From NCBI RefSeq assembly GCF_015101885.1, contig NZ_CP062941.1:4588001-4652000 (forward strand): a stretch of 64,000 nt of DNA, written 5' to 3'. The translations under genes and the position numbers were made by a program. Origin of the DNA: Massilia litorea (GTDB lineage: Bacteria; Pseudomonadota; Gammaproteobacteria; Burkholderiales; Burkholderiaceae_D). Position 1 is the stretch's first letter; every line of letters starts with the position of its first letter. The notes beneath the pieces are model-generated. The model had not been told where the DNA came from, searched no databases, and saw nothing but the letters and a program-made list of their open reading frames with translations. Positions 55,607 through 63,195 of this stretch are shown piece after piece.

Positions 55607-55786
55607 TCAGTGGTTCTGCTTCTGCTTGGCACCGCCGCCGGCGCCTTCATTGGTGCTGGCCTTCTCGCGCGACATATGGTCGTGGCTGCTCTTGTGCTCC
55701 TTGCCGGCGCGCTGTTTCGCCAGATCTTCTTCCGACATATGGTCCGACTGCTTGCTACCGGTATCGTTCGCTTTCGATTCGTTCAT
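55607..55786 (-). CDS. Small hydrophilic protein with DHMS repeats (59 residues)
   Basis: Lys/Ser/His-rich and without hydrophobic segments. The unit SDHMSEEDLAKQ recurs as HDHMSREKAST about 22 residues later, followed by a Gly-rich end. It resembles glycine/hydrophilic stress-induced proteins in composition, not in a definable family. GGGAGA is well placed before ATG 55786. Confidence 0.6.
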   Translation of the reverse strand: MNESKANDTGSKQSDHMSEEDLAKQRAGKEHKSSHDHMSREKASTNEGAGGGAKQKQNH

Positions 55787-55915
55787 GGAGATTCTCCCGT
55801 GGTGGTTGAAAACATTGACGTTTTGCGCAGACTAGCATGGAAGAACGGAGCAGGTTTTCAATCGTGCGCAGCGCCAAAAGATGCGTATAGTTCATGTTTT
55901 CCGTATCGGTTCCCT

Positions 55916-56845
55916 ATGAAAATCCGACTTTTCCTGCTTGCCACTCTCATTCCGGCCCTCGCGTCGGCTGCCCCCATGAAACTTGCCGACTACATGGCCC
56001 TGAACGGCCCCGCCCCCACCGAGCACGTCGCCTACGGTCCCGCTCCTTCGCAATACGCGGAGCTGTTCCTGCCGCCGGGCGCCGGGCCCTTCCCGGTCGC
56101 GGTGCTGGTACACGGCGGCTGCTGGACGGCGGGCTTCGGCGGCATCAGCCAGCTGCGCAACATGGCCGGCGCGCTCGTCAAGCGCGGCATCGCGGTCTGG
56201 AACGTCGAATACCGCCGCGTCGACGAGGCCGGCGGCGGCTATCCGGGCATGTACCAGGACATGCACGCGGCGCTCGACACGCTCGCCGCACAGGGCAAGG
56301 TCCAGCCGCTCGACCTGGAGCGGGTCGTGGCGGTCGGCCATTCGGCCGGCGGCCAGCTGGTGCAATGGATCGCGGGCCGTGCGCGCATCCCCGCCGCCAG
56401 TCCCCTGCACCGCACGGCCATGCTGCCGGTGCGCGCCGTGGTGAGCCTCGGCGGCCTGGCCGACCTGCGCCGCGAACGCGAACTGATCAAGACCAGCTGC
56501 GGGCGCGATACGCCGGAGCTGGCCGGCCTGCCGAGCGCCAGGCGGCCGGACGTCTATGCCGACACGAATGCAGCCGAGCTGATGCCCAACGGCAGCCACA
56601 CGATCCTCGTGACGGGCGAACTGGACACGATCTCGCCGCCGCGCGTGGCGCACGACTATGCGGCGCGCGCACGCGCGGCGGGCGACAATGCGGAAGTCGT
56701 GATCTTGCCGGGCGCCAGCCACTACGACGAAGTCGCAGCCAGCTCGCCTTCCTGGCCGCTCGTGGTCGCCGCCATCGAGCGCGCGCTGGCGAGCACTGCC
56801 GGCAAGGCAGAGCTCAAACCCGCCGCTTCGCCAGCGGCGCGTTGA
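55916..56845 (+). CDS. Exported alpha/beta-hydrolase (esterase/kynurenine-formamidase-like)
   Basis: 309 residues. Signal peptide (IRLFLLATLIPALASA), then an alpha/beta-hydrolase with oxyanion-hole HGGCWTAGFGG (about 65-75), nucleophile VGHSAGGQL (about 141-149), acid Asp in VTGELDTISPP and catalytic His in GASHYDEV. The HGG motif and domain order fit the BD-FAE/HSL group. Substrate unknown. It overlaps the convergent ferredoxin gene by 32 bases. Confidence 0.85.
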   Translation: MKIRLFLLATLIPALASAAPMKLADYMALNGPAPTEHVAYGPAPSQYAELFLPPGAGPFPVAVLVHGGCWTAGFGGISQLRNMAGALVKRGIAVWNVEYRRVDEAGGGYPGMYQDMHAALDTLAAQGKVQPLDLERVVAVGHSAGGQLVQWIAGRARIPAASPLHRTAMLPVRAVVSLGGLADLRRERELIKTSCGRDTPELAGLPSARRPDVYADTNAAELMPNGSHTILVTGELDTISPPRVAHDYAARARAAGDNAEVVILPGASHYDEVAASSPSWPLVVAAIERALASTAGKAELKPAASPAAR

Positions 56846-57113
56846 CGACCAGGTCGCTCGTCGGCACGGCGACACAAGGCAGCAGGTAGTCGTCGCGCTT
56901 TTCTTCGATCGACAGGCCGGGCCAGTCGACGAGATAGCGCACGCTGCCGGATTCGAAGCGGCACAGGCAGGTGCGGCAGGTGCCGTTGCGGCAGGAGTTG
57001 GGCAGGTCGATCCCGGCCGCCTCGAGGGCCTGGAGTACCGTGCCGGCGCCGGCGGCAACGCTGGCGCCGAGGGGCAGGAGGGTGATGGTGAAGACGTCGG
57101 CGTCGGTGGTCAT
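56814..57113 (-). CDS. Plant-type 2Fe-2S ferredoxin
   Basis: 99 residues. Cluster motif C-x4-C-x2-C (NSCRNGTCRTCLC, about residues 37-49) with the fourth Cys in YLLPCVAVP (about 79). Electron partner not adjacent. ATG 57113 is chosen over the upstream reading to 57176, which adds an Arg-rich extension outside the fold. It overlaps the convergent hydrolase gene by 32 bases at the 3' ends. Confidence 0.9.
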   Translation of the reverse strand: MTTDADVFTITLLPLGASVAAGAGTVLQALEAAGIDLPNSCRNGTCRTCLCRFESGSVRYLVDWPGLSIEEKRDDYLLPCVAVPTSDLVVNAPLAKRRV

Positions 57114-57237
57114 GGACGCGATTGTAGCGCTGCGCGCAGCAGCACGATGCGGCTGAGCCTGAGTTCGTTTGCGCACAGACCGCCGGGTGGTGCAGCTCTA
57201 CGCTGGGGTCTCCCTTAGCAAGTATTGCAGGTGCCAC

Positions 57238-58236
57238 ATGAAAAAAATCGTCGCTCCCCTCCTTCTGGCCGCCCTCTCCGGCGCCCTTCCCTTCACCGCC
57301 CACGCCGGCCAGCCTGCGCCGCAGGCGGCACCGCAAACCGCAACCCAGCAGCCGGGACAGGCCGTCAACGCGCCGGCCTCCGGTGAGCGCGCCGAATTCG
57401 AGCGCCTGCTGCGCGCCCAGGTGCTGCTCGACCGCCTGCACTTTTCGCCGGGCGAGATCGACGGCGCCTTCGGTTCGAACATGCGCCAGGCCTTGAGCTC
57501 CTTCCAGAAGTCGCGCAACCTGCCGGAAAGCGGCAAGCTCGACGAAGCGACCTGGAACGCGCTGAACGGGGACACGACGCCGACCCTGACGAATTACGTC
57601 CTGACCAACGAAGACGTGGCCGGCCCCTTCCAGCCGATTCCCGAAGACATGATGGAAAAAGCCAAGCTGCCCAAGCTCGGCTATGCGAGCCCGGCCGAAG
57701 GCCTGGGCGAGAAATTCCACGCCAGTCCAGAGCTGATCACGCGCCTGAATCCCGGCAAGAACCTGGCCAAGGCCGGCGAAACGATCGTCGTGCCGAGCGT
57801 GCACGGCGGCCCTGCCCTGCCGGCGGCGTCGAAAGTGGTCGTCAGCGACAGCCGCAAGGTGCTGATGCTGTTCGACGCATCGGAACGCCTGATCGCGCAA
57901 TATCCGGCCTCGACCGGCAGCGAACACGATCCACTGCCGATCGGGAACTGGAAGATCGACGGCGTGCACCCGAACCCGACCTATCACTACAACCCGAAAC
58001 TGTTCTGGGATGCCGAGCCGGGCGACAAGAAGGCGACGATTGCCGCCGGCCCGAACAATCCGGTGGGCGTGGCCTGGATCGACCTGTCGAAGCCGCATTA
58101 CGGCATCCACGGCACGCCGGTACCGAAGTTCATCGGCAAGACGGAATCGCACGGCTGCATCCGCCTGACCAACTGGAGCGCCGCGGAAGTGGCGGCCGTG
58201 GTCGCGGCGGGCACGCAGGTCGTATTGCAGGAGTAA
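57238..58236 (+). CDS. L,D-transpeptidase with peptidoglycan-binding domain
   Basis: 332 residues. Signal peptide (APLLLAALSGALPFTAHA), a Gln/Pro-rich linker, PG_binding_1 (about 55-115; LLRAQVLLDRLHFSPGEIDGAFG and FGSNMRQALSSFQ), a LysM-like stretch (RLNPGKNLAKAGETIVVP) and a YkuD catalytic domain ending with ESHGCIRLTNW (about 303-313), whose Cys and His are catalytic. Forms 3-3 cross-links or anchors lipoproteins. The M23 peptidase gene follows after 130 bases. Confidence 0.92.
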   Translation: MKKIVAPLLLAALSGALPFTAHAGQPAPQAAPQTATQQPGQAVNAPASGERAEFERLLRAQVLLDRLHFSPGEIDGAFGSNMRQALSSFQKSRNLPESGKLDEATWNALNGDTTPTLTNYVLTNEDVAGPFQPIPEDMMEKAKLPKLGYASPAEGLGEKFHASPELITRLNPGKNLAKAGETIVVPSVHGGPALPAASKVVVSDSRKVLMLFDASERLIAQYPASTGSEHDPLPIGNWKIDGVHPNPTYHYNPKLFWDAEPGDKKATIAAGPNNPVGVAWIDLSKPHYGIHGTPVPKFIGKTESHGCIRLTNWSAAEVAAVVAAGTQVVLQE

Positions 58237-58244
58237 TTATCCAC

Positions 58245-58345
58245 GAGCGCCTGACAGAACCTTCAGGGCAAGGCGTGGCGCCGAAGACAGTACGAAGGTA
58301 CGGCGAGGCGCCGCAACGCGGCCATGGCGATTCTGTCTGGCGCTC
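58245..58345. repeat. 101-bp structured element with 15-bp terminal inverted repeats
   Basis: Ends GAGCGCCTGACAGAA and TTCTGTCTGGCGCTC match as inverted repeats at 14 of 15 positions. Inside lie GC-rich stems and a perfect GTAC-GAAG-GTAC hairpin. It occupies most of the spacer between the transpeptidase and M23 peptidase genes. It looks like a MITE or REP/BIME-type extragenic element; no transposase is present. Confidence 0.65.
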
Positions 58346-58366
58346 TAACCAAGGGGAGTGTTGCAC

Positions 58367-59095
58367 ATGAGATGGTTGATCGCTTTTCTGCTGGGCGTCG
58401 TGGTCGGTGCCGGTGGCTTGTTCGTCTATTTGCGCGAGATCGCCGACGCGCCCAATCCGATCATCACCGACGGCGGCGCGCTGCCGGCGCCGCCGAACGA
58501 TGTGCCGGCAGGAGCCGCGCAGGCCGCGTCCGCGCCAGCCGGCGGCACGCCGGTCGACCGGCTCGTGCAAACCGACCTGTCCGACGCCGACCTGCCGATC
58601 CGTCCAGCTTCGCAATCGACGACGGCTACCCCGGCCAGCCCGGAATTGACGGCCGGCGGCAGCATGCCGGCCAAGTTGCTGGTGCCGGTCGAAGGCATTC
58701 CGTACGCAAAACTGACGGACACCTTCGACCAGCCGCGCGGCCAGGAGCGCCATCACGAAGCGCTCGACATCATGGCGCCGAAAGGCACCCCGGTGCGCGC
58801 GGCCGGCGACGGCAAGGTCGCGAAACTGTTCGATAGCAAGCCCGGCGGCATCACCCTCTACCAGTTCGATCCGAGCGAGCAGCACGCCTATTACTACGCC
58901 CACCTCGACCGCTACGCCGACGGCATCAAGGAAGGCATGCAACTCAAGCGCGGCGACCTGCTCGGCTATGTCGGCGCGACCGGCAATGCCGATCCGAACG
59001 CGCCGCACCTGCATTTCGCGGTCGTCGCGCTGACGCCCGAGAAGCAGTGGTGGAAGGGGACGCCGGTCAATCCGTATCCGATGTTGGGGGATTAG
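58367..59095 (+). CDS. M23-family (LytM) peptidase, membrane-anchored
   Basis: 242 residues. N-terminal membrane helix (WLIAFLLGVVVGAGGLFVYL), Ala/Pro-rich linker (about 30-100), then the M23 domain. The zinc ligands are the His-x3-Asp (HHEALDI, about 127-133) and HLHF near the end. Both sites are intact, so it is probably an active endopeptidase rather than an EnvC-like activator. GGGGAG precedes ATG 58367. Confidence 0.92.
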   Translation: MRWLIAFLLGVVVGAGGLFVYLREIADAPNPIITDGGALPAPPNDVPAGAAQAASAPAGGTPVDRLVQTDLSDADLPIRPASQSTTATPASPELTAGGSMPAKLLVPVEGIPYAKLTDTFDQPRGQERHHEALDIMAPKGTPVRAAGDGKVAKLFDSKPGGITLYQFDPSEQHAYYYAHLDRYADGIKEGMQLKRGDLLGYVGATGNADPNAPHLHFAVVALTPEKQWWKGTPVNPYPMLGD

Positions 59096-59216
59096 GTGCT
59101 GCGGGGGCAAACGAAGTGCGGATTTCGCAGTCCTGCGCTCGGGAGCGCAGGCTACGGTGCTGCGTTGGCAAACGAGTTGCAGATTTCGCAGTCCTGCGCT
59201 CGGGAGCGCAGGCTAC
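59095..59216. repeat. Two tandem 61-bp repeats with hairpins
   Basis: Units 59095-59155 and 59156-59216 are identical at 56 of 61 positions. Each contains CCTGCGCTC-GG-GAGCGCAGG, a stable hairpin, and a third unit begins (GATGCTC). They fill the 144-base gap between convergent genes and the first unit starts at the last base of the M23 stop codon. Possibly a repeated bidirectional transcription barrier. Confidence 0.8.
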
Positions 59217-59239
59217 GATGCTCTTTGGGTTAACGCATT

Positions 59240-61048
59240 TCAGGGCGCAGGTTCGTCGACATCCGCGCCGACGTTGATCGCGGCATAGGCCCGCTGCACG
59301 GCGATCGCTTCGCGGCTGCCGGCACCATATAACTCTTGCGCCGCTTCGACCATCTTCGCGCGTGCGTCGGCATAGTTGGTGCTCGAGGTGAACTTGGTCG
59401 TGTTGGCCTTGAACCAGATCCGGAACGCTTTATCCGTGCCGATACCGGTCATGGCGGCCGGCGCCTTGACCAGGTATTTGCTGTAGTAATCGCCCGCCTT
59501 GTCCGCCTTCGAACCCATGGCCAGGAAATAGAACATCCTGTTGTTGGGGCCGCTGCTGTAGTGCACATCGAGGCGCTTGAGCGAGCTGCTCCAGGCGTCC
59601 GGGCTGCTGCCGTCCTTGCTCGGGCGATACATCCAGCGCAGCGGCTGTCCGTCGCGGGCGATCTCGGTGCCGAGCATCCAGTCGTTGCCGTTCAGGGGAA
59701 TACTCTCGCCCTTGCCGCCGGCGCGCGCATAGGCTTCCACTACTTCCCCGCCGATATCCGAACTCGATTCGTTGAGTCCGCCCGATTCGCCCGAATACAC
59801 GAGGCTTGATGTGGCCGCCGTCACCCCGTGGCCCATCTCGTGGCCGATGACGTCGACCGAACCCAGGCTGTTGAAGCTCGACCCGTCGCCGATGAACATG
59901 CAGCGGCAGGTATCGCTGTAATAGGCGTTGTCGTAGGCCGTATTGACGTGCACGGCGATATAGGTCGCCGTATTCTTGCCGTCCAGCGAATGCCAGCCGA
60001 GCGCGTTCTTGAGCGCGTCGTACGTGTTCATCAGGCCCCACATGGCGTTCACCGCCGCGGTCTGGCCGTTGGCATCAAGCGTACTGCCGCCGCGGATGTA
60101 CTGCCTGCCGTCGCCCCAGGTATTCTCGGTGTGCGTGTACATCTTGCCGGCGTTGCTGGTCCCGTTCGCATTCGTGATCGCCATCGCGCCATAGGTGCCG
60201 CCGGTGCCCCGTTCCGGATCGAGCATGCGGTAGCTGCCGTCGGCAAAGGTCGTGCTGATCGGCACTTCGCCGTTGTACTGGCTCTTGCCCACACCGATCA
60301 CCGTCTGCAGCGCGCTCCAGCGGTCGAGGATGCGGCCGTCGTTGGCGCTGACGATGGTGTCGTGGTAGTAAGGATGGTCGCCGCGCACCATGCGGGTACG
60401 CACCAGGTAGGCCAGCTCGTAGTGGTCGACGACGTCCTGCACATCGAGCGCGTTCAACTCCTCTTCCGGCTTGGCGGCGGCGCCGGCGACGCGCTCGGAT
60501 TTCATGACCGGATAGATCAGCAGTTCGGCGCTGGGCGGGGTGACGTGGGTAGCGTCCGGCCCGGCCGCGGCCAGCGTGGCGCCGACGGCGGCGTCGATCG
60601 CGGTCTTTGGCGGCATCGACGGTTTCACCCTGAAGTCGGCGGTGGCCGCGCCGAGCCGGTTGGCGGCGCCACGCCCGAGGTGCAGGCGGCGCTCGGAAGC
60701 GGATTCGGAGACGATGCTCCCTTGCGCATCGACCACCACCACCGACTCCGAGCCGAACACGCGCAAGCCTTTATAGGTATGGGCGGCGCGCACCACTTGC
60801 GTGCCCTGCACGCCCGGATGCTGCTGTGCCACCGTGAAACCGTGGTTGTTGTCGAGGCCGCGCGCCGCACGTCCCTGGGTCAGCTTCGATACCAGGGCGG
60901 CGGTGGCCGACACGGATTGCGCGGCGGGTGCACTCATCATGGGTGTGCCGACGGCGGGCGTCGGCGCGGCCGGGGGTGCGGCAGCGGCGCAGGAACTTGC
61001 GATCAGGACGCCGAGGGGCGTGGCCAGCAAGCGGGTAGGCAGCTTCAT
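59240..61048 (-). CDS. M4-family (thermolysin-like) metallopeptidase
   Basis: 602 residues. Signal peptide, possibly lipid-attached (LLATPLGVLIASSCAAAAP), then FTP and PepSY propeptide domains (about 40-215). The catalytic M4 domain (about 250-600) has GHEMGHGVTAATS (zinc His and Glu, about 402-406) and the third ligand in ESGGLNESSSDIGGE, and HYSSGPNNRMFYFLA with the transition-state residue. Secreted protease with a self-cleaved propeptide. Confidence 0.94.
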   Translation of the reverse strand: MKLPTRLLATPLGVLIASSCAAAAPPAAPTPAVGTPMMSAPAAQSVSATAALVSKLTQGRAARGLDNNHGFTVAQQHPGVQGTQVVRAAHTYKGLRVFGSESVVVVDAQGSIVSESASERRLHLGRGAANRLGAATADFRVKPSMPPKTAIDAAVGATLAAAGPDATHVTPPSAELLIYPVMKSERVAGAAAKPEEELNALDVQDVVDHYELAYLVRTRMVRGDHPYYHDTIVSANDGRILDRWSALQTVIGVGKSQYNGEVPISTTFADGSYRMLDPERGTGGTYGAMAITNANGTSNAGKMYTHTENTWGDGRQYIRGGSTLDANGQTAAVNAMWGLMNTYDALKNALGWHSLDGKNTATYIAVHVNTAYDNAYYSDTCRCMFIGDGSSFNSLGSVDVIGHEMGHGVTAATSSLVYSGESGGLNESSSDIGGEVVEAYARAGGKGESIPLNGNDWMLGTEIARDGQPLRWMYRPSKDGSSPDAWSSSLKRLDVHYSSGPNNRMFYFLAMGSKADKAGDYYSKYLVKAPAAMTGIGTDKAFRIWFKANTTKFTSSTNYADARAKMVEAAQELYGAGSREAIAVQRAYAAINVGADVDEPAP

Positions 61049-61202
61049 CGTCTCTCCATTCGAAGGTTCCCGGCTGCAAGAATGGGCCGGAGATCATCGA
61101 AGTGTGGACGAGCCTCAAAAAAGGAACTTGCTCAAACGCAAGAAGCCCCGCACCGTGCGCGAGTACGCAACGGGCGGGGCTGTCAGAATCGAGCTGTGCG
61201 GA

Positions 61203-61802
61203 TCAATACCGCTCGTCGCGGTCCTTCAGCAGGAAGTAGGCCGCGGCGCCGATGGCGCCGGCAATGGCGACCTTCGTCGCCAGCCCCTTCTTGTTGTGCT
61301 CCCATTCGGCTTTGATCCCCATTTCGCCGAGGATGTTCGGCACGTGGCCGTGGGCCAGGTCATCGACGATGCCTTCGACCACATTGATGCGGTCGGCGCC
61401 GAGCAGGATCAGCCAGTGGCGGATATCGTTCTCGGTGAACTTGAAGGCGGCGCGCCGCAACATGCCCGACAGCCCGGATGGCGGCTGCCTGCTGCCGTGG
61501 AGCTGGGTGATGCCGGGGCGCTCGTTCGACACCAGGACTTCGACCTTCTGCACCTGGGCCTGGGGCGTGGGCATGTCGGCCGGCGTATAGCGCGGCGGCG
61601 TGCGTTCCATCGGCACGCCGGGACGGTTCTTGTGGTCGAGGTCGGCACCCCAGCCCTTGATGTGCGTCAGCTCCTCGCGCGACTTGCGTTGCTGTCGCAA
61701 CTCGGGCTGCACCTGGTGGTGGGTGTGATCGTGGGTGTTCTCGAAGTCGTGGTCGTGGTCGGGATTGTTGTCGTGCTTGACCAGGGCGGTTCCATTATCC
61801 AT
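61203..61802 (-). CDS. Hypothetical protein with His-rich N-terminus and C-terminal membrane anchor
   Basis: 199 residues. A His/Asp-rich N-terminus (NPDHDHDFENTHDHTHHQ, about residues 13-30) may bind metal. A central domain (RAAFKFTENDIRHWLILLGADRINVVEGIVDDLAHGHVPNI, about 112-152) is followed by a C-terminal helix (ATKVAIAGAIGAAAYFLLKD). No named family. It follows the zinc alcohol dehydrogenase gene by 10 bases and is probably cotranscribed with it. Confidence 0.75.
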   Translation of the reverse strand: MDNGTALVKHDNNPDHDHDFENTHDHTHHQVQPELRQQRKSREELTHIKGWGADLDHKNRPGVPMERTPPRYTPADMPTPQAQVQKVEVLVSNERPGITQLHGSRQPPSGLSGMLRRAAFKFTENDIRHWLILLGADRINVVEGIVDDLAHGHVPNILGEMGIKAEWEHNKKGLATKVAIAGAIGAAAYFLLKDRDERY

Positions 61803-61812
61803 GCGGTCCTCC

Positions 61813-62997
61813 TTATTTGGCGACGCTGGCCGCCACCGCGCGCACTTCGTGGGCGCGTGGCGGGATCAGGATCGGCTTGATGCAGTTGTCGAGCTTGCTC
61901 GAGAAGATGTGATAAGCGTCTCCCACGTCTTCCAGCGGGATGCGGTGGGTAATGATCTGTTTCGGATCGATGTGCCCGGCGCGGATGTGCTCGATCAGGC
62001 GCGGCACGTGGCGCTTGACGCTGGCCTGGTTCATGCGCATCGTGATGCCCTTGTTGAGCGCATTGCCGATCGGGACCGCATTGAAGGTTGGGCCATACAC
62101 GCCGACGATCGAGACATTGCCGCCCTTGCGTACCGAGTTGATACACCAATGCAGCACGGTCGACGCGCCGGCCTGCATCTTCATCAGGCGCCCGGTGACG
62201 GTCTGCGCCATGCTGCCGGCCGCATCGCCGCCGACGGCATCGATGCAGACGTCGGCGCCCAGCCAGTCGGTCATTTTCTTGATGTGCAGCGCCATGTCGC
62301 CGACGTCCTTGAAGTTCACCACTTCGCACTGGGCGAAGCGCTTCACGAATTCGAGGCGGTATTCGACTTCGTCGACCACGATCACGCGGCCGGCGCCGAA
62401 CAGCCAGGCCGATTTGGCGGCGAAGATGCCGACCGGACCGGCACCGAACACGACGACGGTATCGCCCTCCTTGATGTCGCCCATTTCGGCGGCCTGGTAG
62501 CCGGTCGGCAGTGCATCGGTGAGCAGCACGGCGTCATCGTCGACGATGTCGTCCGGGATCTTGATTGGAGCCACGTCGGCCATCGGAACACGCACGTATT
62601 CGGCCTGGCCACCGTCGTAGCCGCCCGCGGTATGGGAGTAGCCGTAGATGGCGCCGACCGCCGTCGACATCGCGTTCACGTTGTGGCAGTTACCGTAGAG
62701 TTCTTTCTGGCAGAAATAGCAGGAGCCGCAGAAGATGTTGAAGGGTACCAGCACGCGGTCGCCCACCTTCAGGGTTTGCACCTGGGAGCCGACTTCCTCG
62801 ATGATGCCGATGAACTCGTGGCCGAAGGTGTGACCGACCCGGGTATCCGGCACCATGCCGTGGTACAGGTGCAAGTCGGAACCGCAAATGCAGGAGCGCG
62901 TCACGCGCACGATAGCGTCGCCCGGATGTTCGATCACGGGGTCTGACTTGTGTGTCGCACGGACGCGGTAGGGCCCCCGATAGTTCATTGCCAGCAT
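61813..62997 (-). CDS. Zinc-dependent alcohol/formaldehyde dehydrogenase family protein
   Basis: 394 residues, MDR superfamily. Catalytic zinc ligands CICGSDLHLYHG (about 35-46), GHTFGHEFIG (about 54-63), structural zinc cysteines CGSCYFCQKELYGNC (about 88-102) and the Rossmann VVVFGAGPVGIFAA (about 172-185). The long form with a lobe after the structural zinc is like glutathione-independent formaldehyde dehydrogenase or related threonine-dehydrogenase-like enzymes; substrate unknown. GAGGAGG precedes ATG 62997; ATG 62988 is less well placed. Confidence 0.9.
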   Translation of the reverse strand: MLAMNYRGPYRVRATHKSDPVIEHPGDAIVRVTRSCICGSDLHLYHGMVPDTRVGHTFGHEFIGIIEEVGSQVQTLKVGDRVLVPFNIFCGSCYFCQKELYGNCHNVNAMSTAVGAIYGYSHTAGGYDGGQAEYVRVPMADVAPIKIPDDIVDDDAVLLTDALPTGYQAAEMGDIKEGDTVVVFGAGPVGIFAAKSAWLFGAGRVIVVDEVEYRLEFVKRFAQCEVVNFKDVGDMALHIKKMTDWLGADVCIDAVGGDAAGSMAQTVTGRLMKMQAGASTVLHWCINSVRKGGNVSIVGVYGPTFNAVPIGNALNKGITMRMNQASVKRHVPRLIEHIRAGHIDPKQIITHRIPLEDVGDAYHIFSSKLDNCIKPILIPPRAHEVRAVAASVAK

Positions 62998-63022
62998 AAT
63001 TCCTCCTCGAAAGTTTGCGGTG

Positions 63023-63040
63023 CTTACCAATGGTGGTAAG
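63023..63040 (-). promoter_or_regulatory. Palindrome in the alcohol dehydrogenase promoter region
   Basis: CTTACCA and TGGTAAG flank ATGG. On the gene's strand a perfect TTGACA (63065-63060) lies 19 bases upstream, so the palindrome falls at the expected -10 and start site, where a repressor would act. Confidence 0.45.
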
Positions 63041-63195
63041 TGCGAAAAAACTAAATTTATGTCAAAACGCTATCGAATGCGATACGCGCACGGAAATGAA
63101 TTCGTGTTTTTTAGCGCAATTTAAGAGCAGGATGGCATTACGTTCGCAGCAGGAAACGTGATGTTCCTGCTGGAACGCGAATAATTGCCTGGTGA

